A model generated the notes under the pieces. That model had not been told where the DNA came from. It made no database searches and saw nothing but the letters and a program-made list of their open reading frames with translations. Shown piece by piece: positions 16,940 through 27,027 of a stretch of 64,000 nt of DNA. Numbering within the stretch: the stretch's first letter is position 1; each line of letters opens with the position of its first letter. Origin of the DNA: Sphingomonas chungangi (lineage in GTDB: Bacteria > Pseudomonadota > Alphaproteobacteria > Sphingomonadales > Sphingomonadaceae); the NCBI RefSeq assembly GCF_013778325.1, contig NZ_JACEIB010000027.1, positions 248,001 through 312,000 on the forward strand. Direction: 5' to 3'. A program made the position numbers and the translations under genes.

Positions 16940-17614
16940 CTAGCGGCCGGTCCAGCGATGCGCCAGCAGCCGCAGCAGCCGCCAGCGCGAGGCAGGCGGG
17001 CGGAGTGCGCCGTGGCCGCGCCGAACATCCTCGCGCGCCAGCACCGCCAGCATGCCGAGCGGCCGTAATACGTGCGGCCAGCCGCCGGCTATGCCCTTTT
17101 CCAGAGGCGCCTCGGCCATATCGAGAAGCGCCTTCGCCCTGGCAGGATCACTCGCTTGCCGCGCGAGATCGGCCAAGGCCCAGCCCTCGCCCGCCGCATC
17201 GATCCGCTCATGCTCGCGTCCCAGCACGCGCCCGGCGAGGCGGAACAGCTGCGCGCCCCGCGCCTTGCCGTGCACCGCCATCGTCTCCGCCGACCAATCG
17301 GGATCGTCGAGCAACGCCTCCCAGCCCTCGGTCATCGCGGCAAGCTCATGCCCCGCAATCCGATCCGGCCGGAGGGCGGCGGCGGCATGGAGCAGCGGCT
17401 CGCCCGGTGGCGGCTCTTCGTCCAGCGCGACCAGCGCATCGCGCCACCAGACCAGCCGCATGAGCCCGATGGTCGGCTCGCGGGCGCGCCAGACAAGGCC
17501 CGCCAGCCGCTCGTCGAGCGCGAACAATGTGGTCAGGCTCTCGCGCGACAGCCGTGCGGCATGGGCGATCGCCAGCTGCCGCTCAGGATGTTCGACGGAG
17601 ACGATGCTGTCCAT
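16940..17614 (-). CDS. Squalene/phytoene synthase family protein
   Basis: About 224 residues from the ATG at 17614 (MDSIVSVEHPERQLAIAHAA); the frame is open much further upstream but that extension lacks family similarity. The pattern LTTLFALDERLAGLVWRARE followed by IGLMRLVWWRDALVAL, and later LADLARQASDPARAK, matches the squalene/phytoene synthase superfamily in the short branch that includes the respiratory-complex-I assembly factor NDUFAF6. The Asp-rich DxxxD motifs needed for prenyl-diphosphate condensation are not clear, so it is probably not a carotenoid synthase. It is divergent from the TadG-like gene. Confidence 0.78.
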   Translation of the reverse strand: MDSIVSVEHPERQLAIAHAARLSRESLTTLFALDERLAGLVWRAREPTIGLMRLVWWRDALVALDEEPPPGEPLLHAAAALRPDRIAGHELAAMTEGWEALLDDPDWSAETMAVHGKARGAQLFRLAGRVLGREHERIDAAGEGWALADLARQASDPARAKALLDMAEAPLEKGIAGGWPHVLRPLGMLAVLAREDVRRGHGALRPPASRWRLLRLLAHRWTGR

Positions 17615-17750
17615 GCCTCTCTCTGGCACAGTCCGGCTTCCGGAAAAATCTCGTTTACCATCTTCATGAACGCGCCCTTGAAGGGCTGCCTGCCATGGCG
17701 TGCGATGGACCGGAAGTCTTGGGACCGGTCGGTGGGGATTGAGATACGAC

Positions 17751-19790
17751 ATGGCACGAGGAATCGGTGTCAGGGGGTTCCTGACTCGTCTGCGCAAGGA
17801 TGTCAGGGGCAACGCGCTGGCGATCATGGCGGCGTCGATCATTCCGCTCGCCGGCCTGGTCGGCGGCGGCATCGACATGGCGCGCATCTACATCGTCAAG
17901 ACGCGCCTCCAGCACGCCTGCGATGCCGGCACGCTGGCCGGTCGCAAGGCGATGGGCGGCGGCACCTGGGATCAGAGCAGCTACATGCCGCGCACGACGG
18001 CGAACCAGTTCTTCGTCGGCAACTTCATCGCCGGCAGCTACGGCTCGAAGAACCTCGCCTACGGTTTCACCGAGAATGCCGGCAAGGTTTCGGGCACGGC
18101 ATCGGCCAACGTGCCGCTCACGCTCATGCAGATCTTCGGGCTGAAGCAGGCAGCGGTCTCGGTGACCTGCGACGCCGAAATGCGCCTGCCCAACACCGAC
18201 GTGATGTTCGTGCTCGATAATACGGGCTCGATGTCCGAGACGCTGCCGGGCGACACCCAGTCCAAGATCTCCGCGCTGCACACCGCCGTGAAGTGCTTCT
18301 ACGAGATCGTGGCGCGCCAGGACACCGACGCCAACTGCTCGACCGGCACGCCGACCGGCGGCCTCGACAGCCAGGTGCAGGTGCGCTTCGGGTTCGTGCC
18401 CTACGATCAGGACGTCAATGTCGGCCGCCTGCTGCCGACCGAATGGTTCGCCAACAGCTGGCCCTACCAGTCGCGCCAGGCGACGACGGTGCCCGGCACC
18501 TTCAACAGCTGGTACGGATCGAACCCAACGACCAAGAGCGCCGGCACCTACAGCGCCTGGGCCAACACCGGCGTGCAGGCGAGCGCCAGCAACAGCGGCG
18601 CCTGCAAATCCTCGCTCGTCCCGATCCCGGCGGATAACTACCAGATCACCGGCACGGCTTCCTGGCCCGACAGCGGCACGGAATCGGACAGCGGCTGGCG
18701 CGGCTACGTCTCGACGAATCAGACCACCTACCAGCTGAGCTACAACAGCTCCGCGAAGATGTGCTACCAGCAGTCGCGCTCGCGCACGATCCTGCGCGAT
18801 GCCAACTGGGATCGCGTCGCCGATCCGTCGCATCCGCCGAGCAGCGCCATCCAATTCCCGGCCTGGACCTACAAGCAGGTGACGCTCGACGTCTCCAGCC
18901 TGAAGGCGTCCAGCACCGGCGTGAACTGGAACAGCGGCGTCACCCTGCCGCTGGGCAGCAGCTATGCCAACACCACCTTCGCGTGGGACGGCTGCATCGA
19001 GGAACGCAAGACAATCCGCGCGACCAGCTACGATCCGATCCCGTCGGGCGCGCGCGATCTCGACATCGACGGCGTACCCTCGCAAAGCGATGCGGATTCG
19101 CTGTGGGGGCCGCTGATCAAGGGCGTGGTCTGGCCGCGCAAGGCGAGCTACACCAATTCGGGCTCCTACACGCTCGATCCGGTAACGACTTTCAACCAGA
19201 GCTATACCGGCCAGAATTACGATTGCCCCGCCCCGGCCCACAAGCTGGAGCAGTGGACCGACGTCGACGCCTTCGACACCTATGTCGACAGCCTGCAGCC
19301 GGGCGGCAACACCTACCACGACATCGGCCTGCTGTGGGGTGCGCGCCTGATGTCGCCGACCGGCCTGTTCGCGTCGGAGAACGCCTTCACCCCGCAGGGC
19401 GGCGAGATCCTGCGCAACATGATATTCATGACAGACGGTGACGCCTGCACCGACGACATGAACTATCAGGCCTACGGCATCGCCTGGTACGATCGCCGTC
19501 AGACCGACCCGTCGCAGGTACCGACCGACGGCTGCACCGCCGGCGTGAAGACGCCGGGCACGCTGACCCAGCAGGTCAACCTGCGCAGCGCAGCGCTGTG
19601 CACGGCGATCAAGAACAAGAACATCACGCTGTGGATCGTCTATTTCGGCTCCGCGAGCTCGAACGTGGCGACGCAGATGCAGACCTGCGCCTCTCCGGGC
19701 CGGTTCTTCCAGGCGACCAACTCGGCGGCACTGCAGACGACCTTCGCCAACATCGCCAACCAGATCTCGCAGCTGAGGCTCACCAAATGA
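17751..19790 (+). CDS. TadG-like pilus-assembly protein with vWA domain
   Basis: A 679-residue protein. It starts MARGIGVRGFLTRLRKDVRG at ATG 17751, followed by one membrane helix (NALAIMAASIIPLAGLVGGG) with the TadE/TadG pseudopilin-like signature. A von Willebrand factor A domain begins near residue 150 (TDVMFVLDNTGSMSETL), whose DNTGSM is a MIDAS variant. The long Ser/Thr/Asn/Tyr-rich central region contains several Cys and looks extracytoplasmic. The domain resumes with ILRNMIFMTDGDAC and ends NIANQISQLRLTK. It overlaps the next TadE-like gene by 4 bases. No Tad secretion genes (cpaA-F) are in the window, so this is an orphan tadG-tadE-tadE set, probably anchoring or adhesive. Confidence 0.88.
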   Translation: MARGIGVRGFLTRLRKDVRGNALAIMAASIIPLAGLVGGGIDMARIYIVKTRLQHACDAGTLAGRKAMGGGTWDQSSYMPRTTANQFFVGNFIAGSYGSKNLAYGFTENAGKVSGTASANVPLTLMQIFGLKQAAVSVTCDAEMRLPNTDVMFVLDNTGSMSETLPGDTQSKISALHTAVKCFYEIVARQDTDANCSTGTPTGGLDSQVQVRFGFVPYDQDVNVGRLLPTEWFANSWPYQSRQATTVPGTFNSWYGSNPTTKSAGTYSAWANTGVQASASNSGACKSSLVPIPADNYQITGTASWPDSGTESDSGWRGYVSTNQTTYQLSYNSSAKMCYQQSRSRTILRDANWDRVADPSHPPSSAIQFPAWTYKQVTLDVSSLKASSTGVNWNSGVTLPLGSSYANTTFAWDGCIEERKTIRATSYDPIPSGARDLDIDGVPSQSDADSLWGPLIKGVVWPRKASYTNSGSYTLDPVTTFNQSYTGQNYDCPAPAHKLEQWTDVDAFDTYVDSLQPGGNTYHDIGLLWGARLMSPTGLFASENAFTPQGGEILRNMIFMTDGDACTDDMNYQAYGIAWYDRRQTDPSQVPTDGCTAGVKTPGTLTQQVNLRSAALCTAIKNKNITLWIVYFGSASSNVATQMQTCASPGRFFQATNSAALQTTFANIANQISQLRLTK

Positions 19791-20410
19791 CGACGCTGCG
19801 CGCCTGGCCGGGGCATCGCGCGGTCCTGCCCCGGGACGCGCGCGGCGCGACGATCGTCGAGTTCGGCATCATCGCGCCGGTGCTCTGCCTGCTGCTGATG
19901 GGCGCGTTCGATCTCGCCCACACGCTCTACATGCAGACGGTGCTGCAGGGCATCGTGCAGAAGGCCGCGCGCGATTCCACGCTGGAAAGCTCGGACGACA
20001 CGGTGTTGCCCGACATCGACGCGACCGTCACCGCGCAGGTGAAGGCGCTCAACAACCGCGTCACGCCGGTTTTCACGCGCCGCTATTACCGCACCTTCTC
20101 CGACGCCGCCGCCGCAAAGGCCGAGCCGTGGACCGACACCGACAAGGACGGCACCTGCGACCATGGCGAGCCCTATGAGGACGACAACAACAACAACGTC
20201 TGGGACAAGGACGGTGGCAATGGCGGCCAGGGCGGTGCGAAGGATCGCACCGTCTACACGGTGTCGCTCAACTACCCGCACCTCTTCCCGATCTACAATT
20301 TCATCGGTGGATCGAAATACGTGAAGCTCAGCGCCACGACGGTCCTCGAGAACCAACCTTATTCGGATCAGGGCACCTACACCACGCCCCAGGTCCACAA
20401 CTGCACATGA
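19787..20410 (+). CDS. TadE-like pseudopilin with acidic Asp/Asn insert
   Basis: 207 residues, ATG overlapping the TadG stop (ATGA). The TadE signature (DARGATIVEFGIIAPVLCLL) forms a single N-terminal membrane helix with the conserved Glu after the GATIVEF segment, the place where pseudopilins are processed. An unusual Asp/Asn-rich stretch follows at about residues 120-147 (TDTDKDGTCDHGEPYEDDNN and a run to WDKDGGNGG), which looks like paired calcium loops of the dockerin/EF-hand type. The C-terminal part is beta-rich with two Cys overall. It is translationally coupled on both sides. Confidence 0.85.
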   Translation: MTTLRAWPGHRAVLPRDARGATIVEFGIIAPVLCLLLMGAFDLAHTLYMQTVLQGIVQKAARDSTLESSDDTVLPDIDATVTAQVKALNNRVTPVFTRRYYRTFSDAAAAKAEPWTDTDKDGTCDHGEPYEDDNNNNVWDKDGGNGGQGGAKDRTVYTVSLNYPHLFPIYNFIGGSKYVKLSATTVLENQPYSDQGTYTTPQVHNCT

Positions 20411-21063
20411 CGGAGCCCGCCATGCCGATCCGCCTCTCCCGGTTCACCACCCGGTTCCGGCGCGCCGATCGCGGGCTGGCGCTGCTGGAATTCGCGCTCG
20501 CACTGCCGGTATTCCTGCTGATGGCGCTGACCGGCGCGGAGCTGTGCAACTATATCACCGTGCGCATGCGCGTCAGCCAGCTGGCGCTCCAGATGGCGGA
20601 CAACGCCGCCCGCATGGGCGAGGGCAGCCAGCTTTCCGCCAAGACGGTGAGCGAGACCGACATCAACGACGTCTTCATCGGCGGCAACATGCAGGGGGGC
20701 GCGCTCAACCTGCGGAATACGGGCCGGGTCATCCTGTCCGATCTCGAAGCCGACCCCAACCACGCCGGCAAGTACAAGATCATGTGGCAGCGCTGCTACG
20801 GCAGCGGCACCCACGCATCCAAGTTCGGCACGGCCGGCACGGACAACCTGACCGGCATCGGCCCGGCCGGATCGCAGGTGACGACGCAGACCGACAATGC
20901 GACGATGTTCGTGGAGATCTACCTGCCGTACAAACCGCTGCTTACGCTGGGCACGATGATCCCCAGCACGACGTTCGACGAATTCGCCTCGATGTCGGTG
21001 CGCGACCGGCGCGACCTCACGCAGATCTACAATAACGAGAAAGCCACGGCGTCGAGCTGCTGA
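20407..21063 (+). CDS. TadE-family pseudopilin-like protein
   Basis: 218 residues, ATG at 20407 overlapping the previous stop; a second ATG at 20422 (MPIRLSRFTTRFRRADRGLA) is also possible. The TadE membrane helix RGLALLEFALALPVFLLMAL includes the conserved Glu. The remainder is a periplasmic or surface domain rich in Asn, Thr and Gly with two or three Cys (MWQRCYGSGT, and a terminal SSC). It is the last gene of the three-gene Tad-like operon and is followed by a perfect hairpin. Confidence 0.85.
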   Translation: MTEPAMPIRLSRFTTRFRRADRGLALLEFALALPVFLLMALTGAELCNYITVRMRVSQLALQMADNAARMGEGSQLSAKTVSETDINDVFIGGNMQGGALNLRNTGRVILSDLEADPNHAGKYKIMWQRCYGSGTHASKFGTAGTDNLTGIGPAGSQVTTQTDNATMFVEIYLPYKPLLTLGTMIPSTTFDEFASMSVRDRRDLTQIYNNEKATASSC

Positions 21064-21068
21064 TCGGC

Positions 21069-21097
21069 GGCGCCGTCCCTGCGAGAGGGACGGCGCC
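21069..21097. terminator. Perfect bidirectional terminator hairpin
   Basis: An 11-bp perfect stem (ggcgccgtccc / gggacggcgcc) with a 7-base loop, between the convergent TadE-like gene and pdhB. There is no T tract. The same stem, with one mismatch, occurs at 9932-9960, also between convergent genes. Confidence 0.7.
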
Positions 21098-21105
21098 CGG
21101 ATCGA

Positions 21106-22536
21106 TCAGGCCTTATAGCAGACCTTCTTCGCGGCGGTGACGACGTCGTCCGCCTTGATCAGCGCCAGCTTCTCGAGGTTCGCGGCGTAGGGCAGCGGCA
21201 CGTCGACGTTAGTGACGCGCAACACCGGCGCGTCGAGATCGTCGAAGCCCTGCTCCATTACCACCGCCGAAATCTCGGACGCGATCGAGCAGGTCGGCCA
21301 ACCCTCTTCAACCACCACCAAACGGTTGGTCTTGGCGAGCGACTTGAGCACCGTCTCGGTATCGAGCGGGCGCAGCGTGCGCAGATCGATCACCTCGGCG
21401 TCGATGCCCTCCTCGGCCAGCTTCACCGCCGCCTCAAGGGCAACGCCGACGCCGATCGAGTAGCTCACCAAGGTGACGTCCTTGCCCTCCTTGGCGATCC
21501 GCGCCTTGCCGATCGGCAGCACGAAATCGTCGAGCTTGGGCACCGGGAAGCTCTGCCCGTAGAGCAACTCGTTCTCGAGGAACACGACGGGATCCTCGCT
21601 GCGGATCGCCGCCTTGAGCAGGCCCTTTGCATCAGCCGCGCTATACGGCGCGATCACGATCAAGCCCGGCACCGAAGCGTACCACGGGCCGTAATTCTGA
21701 CTGTGCTGCGCACCCACGCGGGCGGCGGCGCCGTTGGGACCACGGAACACGATCGGCGCGCGCATCTGGCCGCCGGACATATAGTTGGTCTTGGCGGCCG
21801 AGTTGATGATGTGGTCGATCGCCTGCATCGCGAAGTTGAAGGTCATGAACTCGACGATCGGGCGCAGGCCCGCCATCGCCGCGCCGGTGCCGACGCCCGC
21901 GAAGCCGTACTCCGTGATCGGCGTGTCGATCACGCGGCGATCGCCGAACTCGTCGAGCAGGCCCTGGGTCACCTTGTAGGCGCCCTGATATTGCGCGACT
22001 TCCTCGCCCATCACGAAGACGCGGTCGTCGGCGCGCATCTCCTCGGCCATCGCGTCGCGCAGCGCCTCGCGCACCGTGGTCTTCACCATCTCGGTGCCCT
22101 CGGGGATCTCCGGATCGCGCGCATCGACGCCGGCCTTCTCGGCGGCCGCGACATCGGCGACGAGCTGGCGGGCGGCAGTCTCCATCTGGTGCGGCGTGGT
22201 GGCATCGGGAACGGCCGGCTTGGCCTCTTCCTTGGGCGCTTCTTCCTTCGGCTCTTCGGCCTTGGGAGCCGGCTTCGCAGCGGAGGCATCCTCGCCCTCG
22301 GCGGCGAGCATCGCGATCGGCGCGCCGACCTTCACGCCGTCGGTGCCTTCGGGCACGAGGATCTGGGCGATCGTGCCCTCGTCCACCGCCTCGAATTCCA
22401 TCGTCGCCTTGTCGGTCTCGATCTCGGCGAGGATGTCGCCGGATTTCACCGCGTCACCTTCCTTCACCAGCCATTTGGCGAGCGTGCCCTCCTCCATCGT
22501 GGGGGAGAGCGCCGGCATCTTCAGTTCGATCGCCAT
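21106..22536 (-). CDS. pdhB: Pyruvate dehydrogenase E1 beta subunit with lipoyl domain
   Basis: A 476-residue protein. An N-terminal lipoyl domain ([20 protein letters not shown], with the lipoyl Lys in [14 protein letters not shown], about residue 43) is joined by an Ala/Glu/Pro/Lys linker (about 80-110) to the transketolase-like beta subunit from about residue 145 ([20 protein letters not shown]). The fusion of a lipoyl domain to E1 beta is typical of alphaproteobacteria such as Sinorhizobium and sphingomonads. With PdhA it decarboxylates pyruvate and passes the acetyl group to E2. The start is one base after the pdhA stop, so they are one operon. E2 and E3 are not in the window. Confidence 0.96.
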   Translation of the reverse strand: MAIELKMPALSPTMEEGTLAKWLVKEGDAVKSGDILAEIETDKATMEFEAVDEGTIAQILVPEGTDGVKVGAPIAMLAAEGEDASAAKPAPKAEEPKEEAPKEEAKPAVPDATTPHQMETAARQLVADVAAAEKAGVDARDPEIPEGTEMVKTTVREALRDAMAEEMRADDRVFVMGEEVAQYQGAYKVTQGLLDEFGDRRVIDTPITEYGFAGVGTGAAMAGLRPIVEFMTFNFAMQAIDHIINSAAKTNYMSGGQMRAPIVFRGPNGAAARVGAQHSQNYGPWYASVPGLIVIAPYSAADAKGLLKAAIRSEDPVVFLENELLYGQSFPVPKLDDFVLPIGKARIAKEGKDVTLVSYSIGVGVALEAAVKLAEEGIDAEVIDLRTLRPLDTETVLKSLAKTNRLVVVEEGWPTCSIASEISAVVMEQGFDDLDAPVLRVTNVDVPLPYAANLEKLALIKADDVVTAAKKVCYKA

Positions 22537-22537
22537 C

Positions 22538-23599
22538 TCAGTAGGTCCCCACCAGCACGTCGGTATAAAGCTCTTCCGGGTTCGGTTCCGGAGACTGCTC
22601 GGCGAAGTCGGCCGCCTCCGCGACGATCTGACGGATGTCCTTGTCGATCTTCTTGAGGTCGCCCTCGCTGACGCCCATCGCCTCCAGCTCGCGCTTTGCG
22701 TGGTCGATGCAGTCGGACGAGTCCTTCATCGCCTGCACTTCCTCGCGGGTCCGGTATTTGGCGGGATCGGACATCGAGTGGCCGCGATAGCGATAGGTCT
22801 TGAGCTCCATCACGATCGGCCCCTTGCCGGCGCGAACCCACTTGAGCGCCTCCTCGATCGCCCCGCGCACCGCGAGCACGTCCATACCGTCGACCTGCAT
22901 GCCCGGAACGCGGAAACTCTCGCCGCGCCGGTAGAGCTGATCCTCGGACGAGGAGCGGCCGACCGCAGTGCCCATGGCATAGCCGTTGTTCTCGATCACG
23001 AAGATGATCGGGAGCTTCCACAGCTCCGCCATGTTCATGCTCTCGTAAACCTGGCCCTGATTGGCCGCGCCATCGCCGAAATAAGCGAGGCAGACGCCGC
23101 CGTCATTGGCGTATTTATGCTTGAACGCGAGACCGGTGCCGAGGCTGACCTGCGCGCCGACGATGCCGTGGCCGCCGTAGAATTTGTGCTCGACGCTGAA
23201 CATGTGCATCGAGCCGCCCTTCCCCTTCGAGATGCCGGCCTGGCGCCCCGTGAGCTCGGCCATGATCAGCTTGGGATCGATGCCGTAAGCGAGCATGTGG
23301 CCGTGATCGCGATAGCCCGTGATCACGCTGTCCGTATCGTTGTTCAGCGCGGACTGCAGGCCGACTGCGACCGCCTCCTGCCCGATATAGAGGTGGCAGA
23401 AGCCACCGATCAGGCCGAGGCCGTAGAGCTGGCCGGCACGCTCCTCGAAGCGGCGGATCAGCGTCATCTGGCGGTAGAATTCGAGCAGCTCTTCCTTGCT
23501 CGCCTTGTAGCGGTCGGGCTCGCCGGGACGCTCGCGATTGGGGATGGGATCGGCCTTGGGCTTGGCAGCCGCAGGGCTCTTGGCAGGGGTTCTCGCCAC
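22538..23599 (-). CDS. pdhA: Pyruvate dehydrogenase E1 alpha subunit
   Basis: A 353-residue thiamine-diphosphate enzyme subunit. The TPP motif runs from [19 protein letters not shown] to [12 protein letters not shown] (GDG...NN). The phosphorylation-loop segment [15 protein letters not shown] is conserved. An Ala/Lys/Pro-rich N-terminal extension of about 25 residues precedes the family start ([20 protein letters not shown]), which is common in alphaproteobacteria. It is the promoter-proximal gene of pdhA-pdhB; the upstream region carries a dispersed palindromic repeat. Confidence 0.96.
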   Translation of the reverse strand: MARTPAKSPAAAKPKADPIPNRERPGEPDRYKASKEELLEFYRQMTLIRRFEERAGQLYGLGLIGGFCHLYIGQEAVAVGLQSALNNDTDSVITGYRDHGHMLAYGIDPKLIMAELTGRQAGISKGKGGSMHMFSVEHKFYGGHGIVGAQVSLGTGLAFKHKYANDGGVCLAYFGDGAANQGQVYESMNMAELWKLPIIFVIENNGYAMGTAVGRSSSEDQLYRRGESFRVPGMQVDGMDVLAVRGAIEEALKWVRAGKGPIVMELKTYRYRGHSMSDPAKYRTREEVQAMKDSSDCIDHAKRELEAMGVSEGDLKKIDKDIRQIVAEAADFAEQSPEPNPEELYTDVLVGTY

Positions 23600-23740
23600 G
23601 GTTCAGGCCTCTCGGGGAATGGGCTTCGTTGGCCCGCGTTATAGGCGCTGACAGCGCAAACACGCAACGGGAGGGCATGGTTGCGTTTGCAGGGGATGCA
23701 ATTGCAAGGGTTGCATCCTTATGCCGTCAACGTCATTCGA

Positions 23741-23858
23741 TCCGTTCGGCCTGAGCAAAGTCGAAGTGCCGTCGCCGGGCATGGCCTTCGACTGCGCTCA
23801 GGCCAAACGGAGGTTGGTTTTCGTGGCACGTCCCTAGACTTCGCTCGGGACGAACGGG
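23741..23858. repeat. Dispersed palindromic repeat (family A), composite copy
   Basis: Contains the arm ccgttcggcctgagcaaagt, an inverted partner ending in caggccaaacgg, and a third arm near 23828-23856 (acttcgctcgggacgaacgg). It is a diverged member of the TTCGTCCTGAGC-type palindrome found seven more times in the window. It lies between ftsB and pdhA. Confidence 0.75.
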
Positions 23859-23878
23859 GTTGGAGACATGTGGAAGCT

Positions 23879-24193
23879 TTACGGCGTGGTCTGGATGATC
23901 ACTTCGTCGGGCCGCGCCAGCCCCATGTCCCGGCGCACCAGTTCATCGGCCATATCCGGATCGACATGCTTGGCATCGAGCAGTGCGACCTTGCGCGCCA
24001 GTTCCTGCCGCTGAGCCTCGATCACCTTGAGCTGCGCCTGGCGCTGCGCGAGCTGGCTCTTGTAGTCGCCGAGCGCCAGCAGTCCGTTCGGCCCGGCGAT
24101 CGCGTAGCCCGCAAAATTGCCGATGACGAGCAGCGCCAGCGCGGGCAAGGCCGCGGCTCGGATGATCTCGACAGGACGACGCTTGCTTCGCAT
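23879..24193 (-). CDS. ftsB: Cell-division protein FtsB/DivIC family
   Basis: 104 residues: a short basic cytoplasmic N-terminus, one membrane helix (AAALPALALLVIGNFAGYAI), then a coiled coil (YKSQLAQRQAQLKVIEAQRQ, LARKVALLDA) and the conserved end MADELVRRDMGLARPDEVII. This is the layout of FtsB, a bitopic member of the FtsQ-FtsB-FtsL division complex. It lies between eno and pdhA on the same strand, the same neighbourhood as in many proteobacteria (eno-ftsB). Length and topology are typical. Confidence 0.92.
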   Translation of the reverse strand: MRSKRRPVEIIRAAALPALALLVIGNFAGYAIAGPNGLLALGDYKSQLAQRQAQLKVIEAQRQELARKVALLDAKHVDPDMADELVRRDMGLARPDEVIIQTTP

Positions 24194-24260
24194 TGCGCCG
24201 TCATTATCGAGTCAAACGAATCGCGACTCAAGCCTCTTTTCGCCAAAAATTTTCAAAGAT

Positions 24261-25577
<1,317 letters not shown>

Positions 25578-25706
25578 TTAGCGGCGCAACACCGGCGAGG
25601 CAATCGGCTCGACCCGCCGCTTTCGACGGAACCGGGCCAAAGACGGCTGGTTTTGTCCCTGAAGGCGCGTCTATGATCGCGCGCGTAACGAACGAAAGGG
25701 TTCGCC

Positions 25707-26288
25707 ATGGCCGACGAGCTTCCCGAAGGCACCGATCACGTCATTCCCGGTGCGCAGAACAGTTCCACCCGGGAGAAGCTGAAGGCGGACGCCGCAGATC
25801 TGCGCAGCAAGGCGTCGGCGAAGGCCGCCGACATTAAGGGCCAGGCAAGCGACAAGGCGCGCGAATATGCAGATGAGGGCAAGACCCGCGCCGCCGCCGG
25901 TCTGGATTCGGTCGCGAAGATGATCTCGGACAGCGCCTCCCAGATCGACGACAAGCTGGGCGCCGCTTACGGCGACTATGCCCGCAGGGCCGGCGACGCG
26001 GTGTCCGATTTTTCCGCCTCGCTGCGCGACAAGGATGTCGAGGAACTGCTCGACGACGCCCGTGATCTCGTGCGTCGTTCCCCTGCGATCGCGATCGGCG
26101 CGGCGGCAGCGGCCGGCTTCGTCATCGCCCGCATCGTCAAGGCCGGCAGCGAAGCACTGGACGAGACCGCCAAGGCGGCCGAACCCAAGGCGACCAAGAC
26201 CAAGAAGGCCGCGAGCGACGGTGCCGAGACCGTGAGCGCCGCCACTCGCAAGGCGCCCGCCAAGCGCAAGCCGCGCACCACCTCCTGA
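25707..26288 (+). CDS. ElaB/YqjD-like membrane-anchored helical protein
   Basis: 193 residues. A long Ala/Lys/Asp-rich amphipathic helical region (LKADAADLRSKASAKAADIK and onward) is followed by one hydrophobic segment at about residues 130-147 (SPAIAIGAAAAAGFVIARIV) and a basic Ala/Lys/Pro tail like a histone H1 tail (KAPAKRKPRTTS). The architecture resembles ElaB/YqjD, ribosome-associated inner-membrane stress proteins, although sequence similarity is mostly compositional. It is the first of four small plus-strand genes that look like one operon with the holin-like, DUF3618 and ElaB-like products. Confidence 0.7.
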   Translation: MADELPEGTDHVIPGAQNSSTREKLKADAADLRSKASAKAADIKGQASDKAREYADEGKTRAAAGLDSVAKMISDSASQIDDKLGAAYGDYARRAGDAVSDFSASLRDKDVEELLDDARDLVRRSPAIAIGAAAAAGFVIARIVKAGSEALDETAKAAEPKATKTKKAASDGAETVSAATRKAPAKRKPRTTS

Positions 26289-26311
26289 GCGATCCGGAGC
26301 GGCAGGGGGCG

Positions 26312-26647
26312 ATGCTGGGTCTCGGGGGCCTGATCACGCAGTTGATCGAGGACGCGCGCTCGCTCGCGCAGGCAGAGGTCAACCTGCTCAAGAGCAAGGC
26401 CTTCGCGATCCTGCGCCGGTCGCGCACGGCGATCGTCCTGCTGCTGATCGCGGCGTGCCTGGCATTCGCTTCGGTCGTCGCGCTGATGCTAGGCCTCGTG
26501 CTGGCACTGGCGCCGCTGGTCGGCGCCGCGCTCGCGGGCTTGATTCTTCTGGCCGGTGGGCTGGCGATGGCGGCCTTTCTCGGCTGGCTCGCGATTCGTC
26601 TGCTCGCCGGTCCGCCGCGCAAGCCCGAACCGGAGACGCCCGCATGA
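26312..26647 (+). CDS. Phage holin superfamily III-like (DUF1469) membrane protein
   Basis: 111 residues: an amphipathic N-terminus (LITQLIEDARSLAQAEVNLL) and two membrane helices (IVLLLIAACLAFASVVALML; VGAALAGLILLAGGLAMAAF) with a short Pro/Glu-rich tail. This is the YqjE/DUF1469 pattern, in E. coli part of the elaB-like yqjD-yqjE-yqjK stress operon. The name holin reflects topology only; there is no phage context. Its stop overlaps the next start (ATGA). Confidence 0.8.
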   Translation: MLGLGGLITQLIEDARSLAQAEVNLLKSKAFAILRRSRTAIVLLLIAACLAFASVVALMLGLVLALAPLVGAALAGLILLAGGLAMAAFLGWLAIRLLAGPPRKPEPETPA

Positions 26648-27015
26648 CGAACGTGCTCAAACGCCTCTTCTCGAACATCAACGATGTGGATGTCGCGCAG
26701 TCGCAGGTCGAGGCCGCGCGCGGCCGGCTGATGGCGACGATCGAGCAGATCCAGCAGCGCATCGCGCCTTCCACACTGATGGACGAGGCGATCGAGCAGG
26801 TGAAGACGCGCTCTACCGAGCTCGCCCAAAGCGCCGGCAAGGTGGTCCGCGATCGCCCTGCCACGGTCGCGGCGACTGCCGCCGGCATCGGACTCCTGCT
26901 GGCCGCCAAGCCACTTTCGCGGCTGTTCGGCAAGGCCAAGGTCGAGCCCGATGAAACCCCGGCGCTCAAGCGCCGTTCTCCCCGTAGCCGCAAATCCCCC
27001 AAGCCCGCGACGTAA
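26644..27015 (+). CDS. DUF3618-type helical protein
   Basis: 123 residues from the ATG at 26644, which overlaps the previous stop by 4 bases. It begins MTNVLKRLFSNINDVDVAQS, with the motif QVEAARGRLMATIEQIQQRI typical of DUF3618. A weak membrane helix follows (PATVAATAAGIGLLLAAKPL), then a strongly basic tail (KRRSPRSRKSPKPAT). Proteins of this kind accompany DUF1469 holin-like genes in alphaproteobacteria. Function is unknown; the operon suggests the cell envelope or general stress. Confidence 0.78.
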   Translation: MTNVLKRLFSNINDVDVAQSQVEAARGRLMATIEQIQQRIAPSTLMDEAIEQVKTRSTELAQSAGKVVRDRPATVAATAAGIGLLLAAKPLSRLFGKAKVEPDETPALKRRSPRSRKSPKPAT

Positions 27016-27027
27016 AGGACCAGTCCC

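Noticed and set aside
26312-26647. Holin-like protein as a sign of a prophage
   Set aside because: The DUF1469 family shares only topology with holins, and neighbours are stress-type genes without phage functions.
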